Positions 7,300 to 15,182 are shown, numbered from the stretch's first letter. The stretch: 16,812 nucleotides of DNA from CAYLRF01 sp964385995 (GCA_964385995.1 CAYLRF010000036.1:1-16812); one strand, 5' to 3'. Numbers and translations: made by a program. Notes: generated by a model not told the origin, from the sequence alone.

Positions 7300-7320
7300 G
7301 ACATCCGGCCGGCCATTTTT
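7279..7320 (+). terminator. Possible weak terminator at the end of the flavoprotein gene
   Basis: GCCGGAT (7279-7285, still inside the gene) can pair with ATCCGGC (7303-7309) across a 17-base loop, and a run of five T ends at 7320. The stem is short, the loop long, and six bases separate stem from T-run, so termination would be inefficient at best. The nearby CCGGCCGG is also self-complementary. Confidence 0.25.
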
Positions 7321-7365
7321 AGCTTAAATCGCGCCGCGGCATAAGGCGGCGAAACGGAGTAAGAC

Positions 7366-8052
7366 ATGGGTTTTAACATCGCGATAGACGGACCCGCGGG
7401 CGCCGGTAAAAGCACGGTCGCGAAGGCCGTCGCTGACAAACTGGGGTTTATGTATGTCGACACCGGAGCCGTTTACAGGGCCATGGCACTGTTTTTCATA
7501 AGAAACGGATGTGAGCCGCAAGATAAGAAAAAAATGGAAGAGATATGCGGCGACGCTCACGTCACGTTAAGTCACACGGATGGCTCTCAGCGCGTGTTTT
7601 TAAACGGAGAGGACGTGACGGCTCTTCTTCGCGGCGAGGATGTCGGGCAAATGGCTTCGGCATGCTCCGCGCTTCCCGCCGTAAGAAGGCAGCTTTTCGA
7701 TCTGCAAAGAGACATGGCGAAAAAACACGACACGGTGATGGACGGCAGGGACATCGGGACATGTATACTGCCGGACGCCGACGTTAAGATATATCTTACG
7801 GCGAGCGCCAAGGAGAGAGCGAAAAGAAGAGAGGAGCAGCTTAAAAGAAAAGGCGAGACGCCGGACTTTAATAAGGTACTTCGTGATATTAAGGAAAGGG
7901 ATGAGCGGGACAGCACGCGGGAGATTTCGCCGCTTAAAAAAGCCGACGACGCCGTTTACATCGACAGCACGGATAAAGACGCCGGGGAAGTGACTGAAGA
8001 GATACTTAAACTTTGTCGGGCCGCCAAGATGAGACACTCAGGTGGCTTATGA
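7366..8052 (+). CDS. cmk: Cytidylate kinase
   Basis: Phosphorylates CMP and dCMP with ATP in pyrimidine nucleotide supply. The 228-residue length fits the bacterial family. Seen: the P-loop GPAGAGKST (9-17), the nucleotide-binding VDTGAVYRAMA (31-41), VMDGRDIGTCILPDADVKIYL (125-144, read as MDGRDIGT then the beta strand), and the Arg/Lys-rich LID region with RAKRREEQL (151-159) and RDIKERDERDS (173-183). ATG 7366 is preceded by GGAG at about 7354-7357. Its stop overlaps the ispH start as ATGA (8049-8052), which points to coupled translation. In many clostridia a plsC acyltransferase lies between cmk and ispH, as I recall; none is present here. Confidence 0.95.
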   Translation: MGFNIAIDGPAGAGKSTVAKAVADKLGFMYVDTGAVYRAMALFFIRNGCEPQDKKKMEEICGDAHVTLSHTDGSQRVFLNGEDVTALLRGEDVGQMASACSALPAVRRQLFDLQRDMAKKHDTVMDGRDIGTCILPDADVKIYLTASAKERAKRREEQLKRKGETPDFNKVLRDIKERDERDSTREISPLKKADDAVYIDSTDKDAGEVTEEILKLCRAAKMRHSGGL

Positions 8053-8909
8053 AACGGGAAGTGATCGTCGCGAAGAGTGCGGGATTTTGTTTCGGGGTCA
8101 GCCGCGCGGTTGAGACTGTGTACGATGAGGTTAGAAAATGTCGCGGCGGACGCGTGTATACCTACGGCCCCATCATTCACAACGACGAAGTTACGGGCGA
8201 TCTCGCGAAAAAGGGCGTCGGTATCATACGTTCCCCCCGGGAGCTTAAAAGCCTTAGCGGCGGCACGGTTATCATCCGCTCTCACGGAGTCGCAAAAGAG
8301 ATATACGATATCATCGGGGACAGACACTTATCCTGCGTGGACGCGACATGTCCGTTCGTAAAGAAGATTCATCGCATAGTGGAGCGCGAAACACAAAACG
8401 GCGGACGCGCGATCATAATCGGAGATCGCTCCCATCCGGAAGTCATAGGCATCATGGGTTGGGCAAACGGCAGAGCCGTGGCAGTCGATTCCGAAAGCGA
8501 GGCCTGCGGGTGTGACATACCCGCCGGCGAACGCGTCTGTGTCGTCGCGCAGACGACTTTCAATCAAAACAAATTCAAATATCTGGTTGAAATCCTTTCT
8601 CATAAGGGTTATAATCTGAACGTTGTGAATACGGTTTGCTCGGCCACCGGGGACAGGCAGGCGGAGGCGAGAGACATAGCCGCGCGTGTGGACGCGATGC
8701 TCGTCATAGGCGACTTCGGGAGTTCAAATACGCGTAAGTTATACGAGATATGCGGCAGTGTCTGTGAGCATACTTATTTTTTAAGTTCCGCCCGTGATTT
8801 GGATAAAGATGTGCTTACGAGCGCGAGGTCGGTGGGTATAGTCGCCGGCGCGTCGACGCCGAAAAATACAGTTGAGGAGGTTCAACGTAATGTCGGAGAT
8901 GACTTTTGA
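8049..8909 (+). CDS. ispH: 4-hydroxy-3-methylbut-2-enyl diphosphate reductase
   Basis: IspH (LytB) is the [4Fe-4S] enzyme that makes IPP and DMAPP in the last step of the methylerythritol phosphate isoprenoid pathway. The 286 residues carry the three cluster cysteines: Cys14 (SAGFCFGV), Cys101 (DATCPFVKKIH) and Cys197 (NTVCSAT). Substrate-site histidines are His44 (PIIHN), His79 (RSHG) and His129 (DRSHPEV, with Glu131), and GDFGSSNTRKL (221-231) is the usual SSN motif. I use the ATG at 8049 (MKREVIVAKS), which overlaps the cmk stop; an upstream in-frame ATG at 8013 would run through cmk and adds unconserved residues. The 3' end overlaps the rpsA start by 20 nt in another reading frame. In related clostridia the two are often one fused IspH-S1 protein; here they are separate. 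Confidence 0.96.
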   Translation: MKREVIVAKSAGFCFGVSRAVETVYDEVRKCRGGRVYTYGPIIHNDEVTGDLAKKGVGIIRSPRELKSLSGGTVIIRSHGVAKEIYDIIGDRHLSCVDATCPFVKKIHRIVERETQNGGRAIIIGDRSHPEVIGIMGWANGRAVAVDSESEACGCDIPAGERVCVVAQTTFNQNKFKYLVEILSHKGYNLNVVNTVCSATGDRQAEARDIAARVDAMLVIGDFGSSNTRKLYEICGSVCEHTYFLSSARDLDKDVLTSARSVGIVAGASTPKNTVEEVQRNVGDDF

Positions 8910-10116
8910 GGAGATGCTGGAGGACTCGGTAAAGACAATTCATAACGGCGACATAGTCGACGGTACCGTTATCGATGTGAAACCCGACGAAATAATACTT
9001 AATATCGGCTACAAGGCCGACGGGGTTATCTCTCGTTATGAATATACGAATGAACCGAACGCGGATCTTACGACGATGGTGCATGTGGGCGATAAGCTGA
9101 CAGCCAAAGTCATGAAGGAGAACGACGGCGACGGTCAGGTTCAGCTGACATATAAGCGTCTTGTGCTTGAGAAGGGAAATGAGAAGCTTCACGAGGCTTT
9201 CGAGAATAAGCAGCCGATAAAAGGTACCGTCATTCAGGTGCTTGGAGGCGGTCTTATCGCGAGCGTCGAGGGCGCGAGAGTATTTATACCGGCAAGTCTC
9301 GTATCCGATTTCTACGAGAAAGATTTGGGCAAATACAAAGATCAGGAAATTGAGTTCATGGTGACGGAGTTTAACCCCCGCAGGAACCGTGTCATCGGCG
9401 ACAGAAAGCAGGTGCTTATCGCCGAGAAAGCCGAGCTTCAAAAGGCGCTCTTCGAGAAGCTCGAGGTCGGCGACGTCATCATAGGCAAGGTTAAGAACAT
9501 CACCGATTTCGGAGCATTTATCGACATAGGCGGTGTCGACGGTCTCCTTCACATCTCGGAGATGAGCTGGGGACGTATCGATAATCCCAGGAAGATCTTA
9601 AAGCCGGGCGAGGAAGTAAAGGTCTTCGTCAAGAATATCAACGAGACGAAGGTCGCCCTCAGTATGAAATTCCCGGATGAGAATCCCTGGATACAGGCTG
9701 CGGAGAAGTTCGCCGTGGGCGACATAGTCACGGGCAGGATCGTGAGAATGGCCGATTTCGGGGCATTCGTGGAGCTCATGCCGGGGATTGACGCGCTGCT
9801 GCACGTATCGCAGATTTCAAGGACGAGAGTCGAGAAACCCTCGGATGTATTAAGCGTCGGCGAGGAGATCACGGCGAAGATAGTGGACATGAATCCCGAG
9901 GCGAGAAAGATTAGCCTGAGCATGAAGGCGCTGGAGCCTTTCGGGGAGAAAGTCGCGGAGAAGACTCCCGATGTCATATCGGAGGNNNNNNNNNNNNNNN
10001 NNNNNNNNNNNNNNNNNNNNNNNNNNNNNNNNNNNNNNNNNNNNNNNNNNNNNNNNNNNNNNNNNNNNNNNNNNNNNNNNNNNNNCAGAAGTCTAGACGG
10101 TCCCCGTAAAATTTAA
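8890..10116 (+). CDS. rpsA: Ribosomal protein S1-like RNA-binding protein, C-terminal tail in a scaffold gap
   Basis: Four S1 (OB-fold) domains are visible, at about 18-90, 108-178, 192-260 and 276-346, the last two with the typical TDFGAFIDIGGVDGLLHISE and ADFGAFVELMPGIDALLHVS segments. This matches four-domain Firmicutes S1/YpfD proteins, which bind mRNA on or near the 30S subunit; Gram-positive forms are less clearly essential than the six-domain E. coli protein. The ATG at 8890 follows a strong GAGGAGG (8874-8880) inside the end of ispH, giving a 20-nt overlap and likely coupling. Residues 1-365 are certain. The 100-N gap at 9986-10085 falls in the tail after the fourth domain; the end at TAA 10114-10116 (tail RSLDGPRKI) is in frame only if the gap length is truly 100, otherwise TAG 10093 or TAA 10107 would end it. 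Confidence 0.9.
   Translation: MSEMTFEEMLEDSVKTIHNGDIVDGTVIDVKPDEIILNIGYKADGVISRYEYTNEPNADLTTMVHVGDKLTAKVMKENDGDGQVQLTYKRLVLEKGNEKLHEAFENKQPIKGTVIQVLGGGLIASVEGARVFIPASLVSDFYEKDLGKYKDQEIEFMVTEFNPRRNRVIGDRKQVLIAEKAELQKALFEKLEVGDVIIGKVKNITDFGAFIDIGGVDGLLHISEMSWGRIDNPRKILKPGEEVKVFVKNINETKVALSMKFPDENPWIQAAEKFAVGDIVTGRIVRMADFGAFVELMPGIDALLHVSQISRTRVEKPSDVLSVGEEITAKIVDMNPEARKISLSMKALEPFGEKVAEKTPDVISEXXXXXXXXXXXXXXXXXXXXXXXXXXXXXXXXXXRSLDGPRKI
9986..10085. other. Assembly gap (100 N) in the rpsA 3' end
   Basis: Exactly 100 unknown bases after the fourth S1 domain. Unlike the first gap, the flanks share no overlap, so real sequence is probably missing here. The S1 tail in this group is usually acidic and low in complexity, which could explain the break. 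Confidence 0.98.
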
Positions 10117-10136
10117 AGATTGTCTTTTAAGTATAT

Positions 10137-10171
10137 AAGCTCCGTGAAGTGCTTCTTCATGGAGCTTATTT
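10137..10171 (+). terminator. Intrinsic-terminator-like hairpin after rpsA
   Basis: AAGCTCCGTGAAG (10137-10149) pairs with CTTCATGGAGCTT (10155-10167) over 13 bp with one G-U pair and a 5-base loop. Only a short ATTT follows, so the T-tract is weak, but the stem is by far the best in the window. Its place 20-30 bases after the rpsA stop suggests the end of the cmk-ispH-rpsA transcript and separation from ruvAB. Confidence 0.75.
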
Positions 10172-10237
10172 GAAATAGTGCCGGGCTCTTTAATGCTGCG
10201 ACTCTTACGGTATGCCTTAAATCCCGGGAAATAACGT

Positions 10238-10274
10238 GTATCGGTGTTTATCCCGATACGGCGGGCGTCTTTTT
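10238..10274 (+). promoter_or_regulatory. Hairpin in the ruvA leader
   Basis: GTATCGG (10238-10244) pairs with CCGATAC (10253-10259) over 7 bp with an 8-base loop, followed after ten bases by five T (10270-10274). It lies 35 bases before the ruvA start. It could be a weak leader hairpin affecting ruvA expression or a second weak terminator. No convincing promoter or LexA-type operator was found by eye in 10168-10294. Confidence 0.3.
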
Positions 10275-10294
10275 CGGCGCGGATCGGAATCGAT

Positions 10295-10903
10295 ATGATA
10301 TCATACATACGCGGCCGCCTGGTGTCGGCTTCAGGTGATAAGGTCACGGTGGACGTAGGCGGGATCGGATTCGGGATATATGTTACGGCAAGATCCGCGG
10401 CGACACTGCCGAAATTCGGAGACGAAGTCACTTTTCACACTTACATGAACGTGCGTGAGGATGATATCAGTTTGTACGGCTTTGATAATACCGACGATCT
10501 GGAGGTTTTCTCACTGCTTTTGGGAGTCGGTGGCATAGGTCCGAAGAGCGCGATGGGGATTCTCTCGAACATTTCCGCCGACGAACTTAAGTTTGCCGTC
10601 ATGTCGGGAGACACGAAAAAGATTTGCAGGGCGCCCGGCATAGGGAAGAAAACGGCCGAAAAGCTTATCATCGAGCTTCGCGACCGCATAAAGACGGACG
10701 ATATTCTGCCGGGCTCATCCGCGGATTCGGGATTTTTATCGGATGATGACGCCGGAAATTCGGGCCCTCTTTCCGATGCCGTGTCCGCTTTAACCGCGCT
10801 CGGATATGACAGAAGCGCCGCGGCGAAGGCCGTGAGGGAAACCGGCGCCGGAGAGGATATGACCGCCGAGGAGATCATACGCCTCGCGCTAAGACATTTA
10901 TGA
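10295..10903 (+). CDS. ruvA: Holliday junction branch migration protein RuvA
   Basis: RuvA binds the four-way junction and loads RuvB rings for branch migration during recombinational repair. The 202 residues begin MISYIRGRLV, the standard RuvA opening, so I use ATG 10295 and not an in-frame ATG at 10244 that would add 17 unconserved residues. Seen: the N-terminal OB domain with VDVGGIGFGIYV (19-30) and YMNVREDDISLYGF (50-63), two helix-hairpin-helix motifs (LLGVGGIGPKSA 75-86 and APGIGKKTAEKL 113-124), a flexible acidic linker (about 140-158) and the RuvB-contacting C-terminal domain (about 159-202). The ribosome-binding site is weak (GGATCGG/GGAAT). ruvB follows after 54 nt. Confidence 0.95.
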   Translation: MISYIRGRLVSASGDKVTVDVGGIGFGIYVTARSAATLPKFGDEVTFHTYMNVREDDISLYGFDNTDDLEVFSLLLGVGGIGPKSAMGILSNISADELKFAVMSGDTKKICRAPGIGKKTAEKLIIELRDRIKTDDILPGSSADSGFLSDDDAGNSGPLSDAVSALTALGYDRSAAAKAVRETGAGEDMTAEEIIRLALRHL

Positions 10904-10957
10904 ATGATTTTTGATTTTACGGTGGCATTTAATGATATCGGGTTTTAAGGACGACGA

Positions 10958-11959
10958 ATGGATAAGAGAATCATCACTACCGAGAGTCTTAAAGAGGATA
11001 GCGCGACTGACTCGGCCTTAAGGCCCCGTATGCTTGATGATTATATCGGTCAGGAAAAAGCGAGGGAGACTTTAAAGGTATATATAGAGGCCGCCAAATC
11101 CAGAGGAGAGCAGCTGGATCATGTTCTTCTTTACGGCCCACCGGGACTCGGCAAGACTACGCTGGCCGGCATTATCGCGAACGAGATGGGCGTGCACATA
11201 AAGACGACTTCGGGACCCGCGATAGAAAAACCGGGCGAGATGGCCGCCATTTTAAATAATCTGAAAGAGAAGGATGTCCTTTTCATAGATGAGATACATC
11301 GTCTGAACCGTCAGGTTGAGGAAGTGCTCTATCCCGCCATGGAGGACTTCGCGATAGACATAATGATAGGGAAGGGCTCCGCGGCTCGTTCGATCCGTCT
11401 TAACCTTCCGAAGTTCACTCTCGTGGGCGCGACCACGAGGGCGGGAATGCTCACGGCTCCCCTAAGGGATCGTTTCGGAGTCATACACAGGCTCGAGTTT
11501 TACACGGAAGAGGAACTCACGAAGATAGTCATGCGCTCCGCGAACACGCTCGGCATAAAGATAGAACCCGCGGGAGCCGTGGAGATCGCGAGAAGATCCA
11601 GGGGAACTCCAAGGCTTGCGAACAGGCTTCTTAAGAGAGTCAGGGATTTCGCTCAGGTTCGATACGACGGCGTGGTCAGCGAAAATGTCGTCTCCCGCAC
11701 CCTTGACATACTGGATGTGGATAAATACGGTCTTGATCGTGTGGACAGGAACATCCTTCTTACGGTCATCATTAAGTTTCAGGGAGGTCCGGTGGGACTT
11801 GACACTCTGGCCGCCGCCGTCGGAGAGGACGCGGGCACGATAGAAGACGTTTACGAGCCTTATCTTCTTAAAAACGGATTTTTAAACCGCACGCCGAAGG
11901 GCAGAGTGGCCACGAAGCTGGCTTACACACATTTTGATCTTCCGTATGAGGAAAAGTGA
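10958..11959 (+). CDS. ruvB: Holliday junction branch migration DNA helicase RuvB
   Basis: RuvB is the hexameric AAA+ motor that drives branch migration with RuvA. The 333-residue length is standard. Seen: RPRMLDDYIGQ (22-32), Walker A YGPPGLGKTT (59-68), the RuvB-specific TTSGPAIEKPGE (83-94), Walker B VLFIDEIHRL (107-116), sensor GATTRAG (157-163) and PLRDRFG (168-174) with the presumed arginine finger, then the C-terminal winged-helix domain with KFQGGPVGLDTLAAAVGED. ATG 10958 follows AAGGA at 10947-10951. RuvC is not in the window. The next gene starts 34 nt downstream, so the division and wall genes may be on the same transcript. Confidence 0.97.
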   Translation: MDKRIITTESLKEDSATDSALRPRMLDDYIGQEKARETLKVYIEAAKSRGEQLDHVLLYGPPGLGKTTLAGIIANEMGVHIKTTSGPAIEKPGEMAAILNNLKEKDVLFIDEIHRLNRQVEEVLYPAMEDFAIDIMIGKGSAARSIRLNLPKFTLVGATTRAGMLTAPLRDRFGVIHRLEFYTEEELTKIVMRSANTLGIKIEPAGAVEIARRSRGTPRLANRLLKRVRDFAQVRYDGVVSENVVSRTLDILDVDKYGLDRVDRNILLTVIIKFQGGPVGLDTLAAAVGEDAGTIEDVYEPYLLKNGFLNRTPKGRVATKLAYTHFDLPYEEK

Positions 11960-11993
11960 CGACGCCGACCGCGTATGGCGTCAGGGAGGTAAT

Positions 11994-12425
11994 ATGCCGT
12001 TTGTGAAAAATACCGCTCAGGTACTTATAGGGGGAAAGGTATATCCCGTCACGGGATTTGAGAGCGAGCAGTATCTGCAAAGTCTCGCCACTTATCTTAA
12101 TCATAAGATTGACGAGTGTTCCAACGCCGAAGGTTATTTAAGGCTCAGTCAGGAGATAAGAGGCATCCTGCTCGCGCTTAATGTGGCCGACGATTATTTC
12201 AAGGCAAAAAAGCAGGGGTCCGAACTCGAGAAAGAAAGCGTTCGGAAGGATAAAGAGATGTATGACCTTAAGCATGATCTCATTTCCGCGCAGCTTAAAT
12301 GCGAGTCGCTGGAAAAGGAGCTTTTAAAGGTCAGGGAAGAAAATCAGGCTCTTAAGCTTAGAATGGCGAAAACGGAAGCCGCCGCCAAAAACTCCGGAGG
12401 GCGTGTGAAGGATTGGCAAACATAA
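11994..12425 (+). CDS. zapA: ZapA-like cell division protein
   Basis: ZapA cross-links FtsZ filaments at the division ring. The 143-residue protein has the ZapA N-terminal domain (1-70: VLIGGKVYPVTGFESEQYLQ, then ATYLNHKIDE) followed by a long coiled coil (about 75-130) rich in Lys, Glu and Leu, longer than the ~85-110 residues of classical ZapA but usual for clostridial versions. I use ATG 11994 after GGGAGGT (11984-11990); an in-frame ATG at 11934 would overlap the end of ruvB. Its 3' end overlaps the next gene by 13 nt. The context beside a SEDS glycosyltransferase and PBP supports a role at the septum. The family call is good, FtsZ binding is inferred. Confidence 0.8.
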   Translation: MPFVKNTAQVLIGGKVYPVTGFESEQYLQSLATYLNHKIDECSNAEGYLRLSQEIRGILLALNVADDYFKAKKQGSELEKESVRKDKEMYDLKHDLISAQLKCESLEKELLKVREENQALKLRMAKTEAAAKNSGGRVKDWQT

Positions 12426-13765
12426 TTATCGAATGTTTCAAATATTTGATGATCATACTGATCGCCGTATACGCCCTTTACTGTTTCTTTGTTTTTTCCA
12501 CTAAGGATGAGGAAAAAGAAGAGAGGGCGCTTCGCGCTCAGACAGTCATCATGACGCTTATCCACGCGATGGCTTTTACGAGTCTCTTCCTGAAAAGCGA
12601 GGATCAAAAGATTATCTATCTCGGTTTGGCCCAGGAAGCGGTGCTTCTTGCCACGGTATGGCTCTCGGGAAAGATATATCCCAAGGCGTCAAGGCTTGTC
12701 GTGAACAACATGTGTATGCTGCTTGCGACAGGCTTTATCATGATTACGCGTCTTAACTTCCAAAAATCCGTGAAGCAGACAGTGATAGTGGCCGTGGCCG
12801 TCGCTCTTTGTCTCGCTGTGCCCGCCATAGTGCGAAAAGCCAAAGGCCTTCCGAATCTTCGGGTGCTTTACGCCGCGGTAGGCATCATCTCTTTAGCCGC
12901 CGTGGTGGTGGTGGGACGCGTAAGCGGCGGCGCGAAGCTCGGCTTTGAAATAGGGGGCTTCGGGGTGCAGCCATCGGAGTTTGTGAAGATTCTTTTTGTG
13001 TTCTTCGTGGCATCAAGTCTCGCGAATTCCCCGACATTTCGCGATGTGGCGATCGCCACGCTCGTGGCGGCTTTTCATGTCCTTATACTCGTCATTTCCA
13101 AGGATCTGGGGGCGGCTCTCATAGTTTTCGTCGTATATATGGTCATGCTGTATGTGGCTACGAGGAAAATTATCTGTATCGCGGGAGGACTCGTCGCGGG
13201 CGCGGGAGCGGCCGTGGCGGCTTATCATCTGTTCGATCATGTGAAAGTCAGGGTAAATGTATGGAAAGATCCCTTCGCGGTCTATGATAACGGCGGTTAT
13301 CAGGTGGCGCAGTCGCTTTTTGCCATCGGGACGGGAAGCTGGTTCGGCACGGGGCTTGCGCAGGGGAAGGCGAATCTCATACCCGTCGCCGACGAGGATT
13401 TTATATTCTCGGCGATAGCGGAGGAAATGGGTCTTATTTTCGCGCTCTGTCTGATACTTATATGCTTAAGCTGCTATATCATGTTCCTCAACATAGCGAT
13501 GAAACTTAAGAACAATTTCTATAAGCTGGTGGCATTGGGCCTAGGGACATGCTATATCTTCCAGACTTTCCTCACGGTGGGAGGCGCCACGAAATTTATC
13601 CCGTCCACGGGCGTCACGCTGCCTCTTGTAAGTTACGGTGGAAGCTCAGTCGTCAGCACTCTTATAATGTTCGGTATCATTCAGGGACTTTATATCATAA
13701 GGGAAGATGAGGAAGAGCAAATTGAGCAAAAAAGGAAAAAGAGGAAAAAAGCAGCCGCGAAATAA
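12413..13765 (+). CDS. FtsW/RodA/SpoVE-family (SEDS) peptidoglycan glycosyltransferase
   Basis: SEDS proteins polymerise lipid II into glycan strands and work with a class B PBP. Seen in 450 residues: about ten or more membrane helices; GVQPSEFVKILFVFF (184-198); KDLGAALIVFVVYM (230-243); the large loop with GGYQVAQSLFAIGTGSWFGTG (294-314) then VADEDFIFSAIAEEMG (325-340), which carries the conserved acidic residue before FIF; and the family signature FIPSTGVTLPLVSYGGSS (395-412). The N-terminus (1-150) carries extra helices compared with B. subtilis FtsW, as in actinobacterial-type RodA partners. Translation probably starts at TTG 12413, overlapping zapA by 13 nt, with GGAGG at 12396-12400; ATG 12449 is a fallback. 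The lysine-rich tail (440-450) overlaps the PBP gene. I cannot decide FtsW versus RodA versus SpoVE from sequence. Confidence 0.88.
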   Translation: MANIIIECFKYLMIILIAVYALYCFFVFSTKDEEKEERALRAQTVIMTLIHAMAFTSLFLKSEDQKIIYLGLAQEAVLLATVWLSGKIYPKASRLVVNNMCMLLATGFIMITRLNFQKSVKQTVIVAVAVALCLAVPAIVRKAKGLPNLRVLYAAVGIISLAAVVVVGRVSGGAKLGFEIGGFGVQPSEFVKILFVFFVASSLANSPTFRDVAIATLVAAFHVLILVISKDLGAALIVFVVYMVMLYVATRKIICIAGGLVAGAGAAVAAYHLFDHVKVRVNVWKDPFAVYDNGGYQVAQSLFAIGTGSWFGTGLAQGKANLIPVADEDFIFSAIAEEMGLIFALCLILICLSCYIMFLNIAMKLKNNFYKLVALGLGTCYIFQTFLTVGGATKFIPSTGVTLPLVSYGGSSVVSTLIMFGIIQGLYIIREDEEEQIEQKRKKRKKAAAK

Positions 13766-15152
13766 GGAATTTGCCGCGGTTACCTATTTTTTCGTGGGGC
13801 TTTTTCTCGCGCTCATGGCTTATGTCGTTTACTTTAACGTGAAGGAAGCCGGGGAAATAATAAAGAGCCCTCATAATGTCCGCCTGGATTATATGGCGGA
13901 CAGAATCGTAAGAGGCGAGATCCTTGACCGCGACGGCAACGTGCTTGCCGTCACACAGGTGGCGGAAGACGGAACGGAGACCAGAAGTTACCCGTACGGC
14001 GACACGTTCGCTCATGTGGTAGGATATGACAGCATGGGCAAGGCGGGGATAGAGTCGCTTATGAATTTCGAGCTTTTGACGTCGAATTCCTTTATATTCG
14101 AGCGTATCGCGAATGATTTTAAGCAGCAGAAAAATATCGGCGACAATGTCGTAACCACGCTGGATCTTGAAATGCAGCAGGTGGCAAATGACGCCCTGGG
14201 CTCTCACAAGGGAGCCGTTGTCGTGTCGGACGCCGCGACGGGACGAATCTTCGCCATGGTATCTAAGCCGACGTTTCAGCCGAATACGGTAAAGGCCGAC
14301 TGGGACAGTCTGCTTCAGGGTGAGAGCGTCCTGTTAAACAGAGCCACGCAGAGCGCCTACGCTCCGGGATCGGTCTTTAAGATCGTCACCGCGCTGGAAT
14401 ACATGCGGGAAAATCCGAACTTTTCGGAGTATACTTTTAACTGTCAGGGTCAGATAACGGCGGGAAGCACGAACACGACGATTCACTGCGCGGGAGGAAG
14501 GACGCACGGCGAGCAGGATCTCGCCGCGTCGTTTGCGAACTCCTGCAACTCATCGTTTTCAAACATCGGACTTACACTGGATATGTCATCCTTTAAAAAG
14601 ACGGCGAAGGATCTTCTTTTTAACAGCAAACTGCCGTGTGAGCTTCCGTACAGAAAGAGTGATTTTAAACTGACGAAGGATTCGCCGGATTACGAGATCA
14701 TGATGACGGCCATGGGACAGGGTAACACGCAGGTAAGTCCCTATCACATGTCGCTTATTACGTCCGCCATCGCCAATGACGGCATACTCATGAAGCCGTA
14801 TCTCATCGATCGCGTCGAGACGCATACGGGAGCGGCGGTGAAGCAAAATCAGCCCGCGAAATACGGAAGGCTCATGTCGGCCGACGAGGCGGCGACGCTG
14901 AAATCATTTATGACGGGCGTAGTGGAATACGGCACCGGAACCGCTCTTAAAAGCGCGGATTATACCGTGGCGGGCAAAACCGGAACGGCCGAATACAGCA
15001 ACGATAAGGCCAAGTCGCATTCGTGGTTCACGGGATTTTCAAATGTCGATGATCCGGATATCGTGGTCACGGCGGTGGTGGAAAGCGCGGATCAGTCCGG
15101 GATGAGCGCCGTGGGTGTCGCCGCGAGGATTTTCGACGCTTATTATCACTAG
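13707..15152 (+). CDS. Class B penicillin-binding protein (PbpA-like transpeptidase)
   Basis: A D,D-transpeptidase that cross-links peptidoglycan, the natural partner of the SEDS protein encoded just upstream. Seen in 481 residues: a very basic cytoplasmic N-terminus (1-20), one membrane helix (about 23-45), the short class B segment RGEILDRDGNVLA (69-81), and a transpeptidase domain with SxxK at Ser222-Lys225 (PGSVFK), SxN at Ser279-Asn281, and KTG at 424-426 (VAGKTGTAEY). There is no long pedestal or PASTA domain, so it resembles compact PbpA proteins of actinobacteria. The gene overlaps the SEDS gene by 59 nt if it starts at ATG 13707. TTG 13722 has a better-spaced GAGGA (13709-13713) and is an alternative that removes five residues. 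The overlap suggests fixed stoichiometry by coupled translation. Confidence 0.9.
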   Translation: MRKSKLSKKGKRGKKQPRNKEFAAVTYFFVGLFLALMAYVVYFNVKEAGEIIKSPHNVRLDYMADRIVRGEILDRDGNVLAVTQVAEDGTETRSYPYGDTFAHVVGYDSMGKAGIESLMNFELLTSNSFIFERIANDFKQQKNIGDNVVTTLDLEMQQVANDALGSHKGAVVVSDAATGRIFAMVSKPTFQPNTVKADWDSLLQGESVLLNRATQSAYAPGSVFKIVTALEYMRENPNFSEYTFNCQGQITAGSTNTTIHCAGGRTHGEQDLAASFANSCNSSFSNIGLTLDMSSFKKTAKDLLFNSKLPCELPYRKSDFKLTKDSPDYEIMMTAMGQGNTQVSPYHMSLITSAIANDGILMKPYLIDRVETHTGAAVKQNQPAKYGRLMSADEAATLKSFMTGVVEYGTGTALKSADYTVAGKTGTAEYSNDKAKSHSWFTGFSNVDDPDIVVTAVVESADQSGMSAVGVAARIFDAYYH

Positions 15153-15182
15153 GAGAAGATCGGGACGGATTAAGGGGAGGCC

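Noticed and set aside
2583..10085. The two N-runs as masked mobile elements or repeats
   Set aside because: Both are exactly 100 Ns, the usual scaffold placeholder. No terminal inverted repeats, target duplications or transposase fragments flank them; the 55-bp duplicate at the first is explained by contig overlap.
10170..10196. TTGAAA with TAATGC or TTTAAT as a ruvA promoter
   Set aside because: Spacers of 15 and 13 bases and poor -10 matches; TTGAAA also overlaps the end of the terminator hairpin.
13707..13765. Possible programmed frameshift fusing the SEDS protein to the PBP at the A-rich tract
   Set aside because: The PBP frame is +1 relative to the SEDS frame, while A-run slippage motifs normally give -1, and no proper slippery heptamer lies in the SEDS frame. 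The PBP also has its own start codons and ribosome-binding sites.
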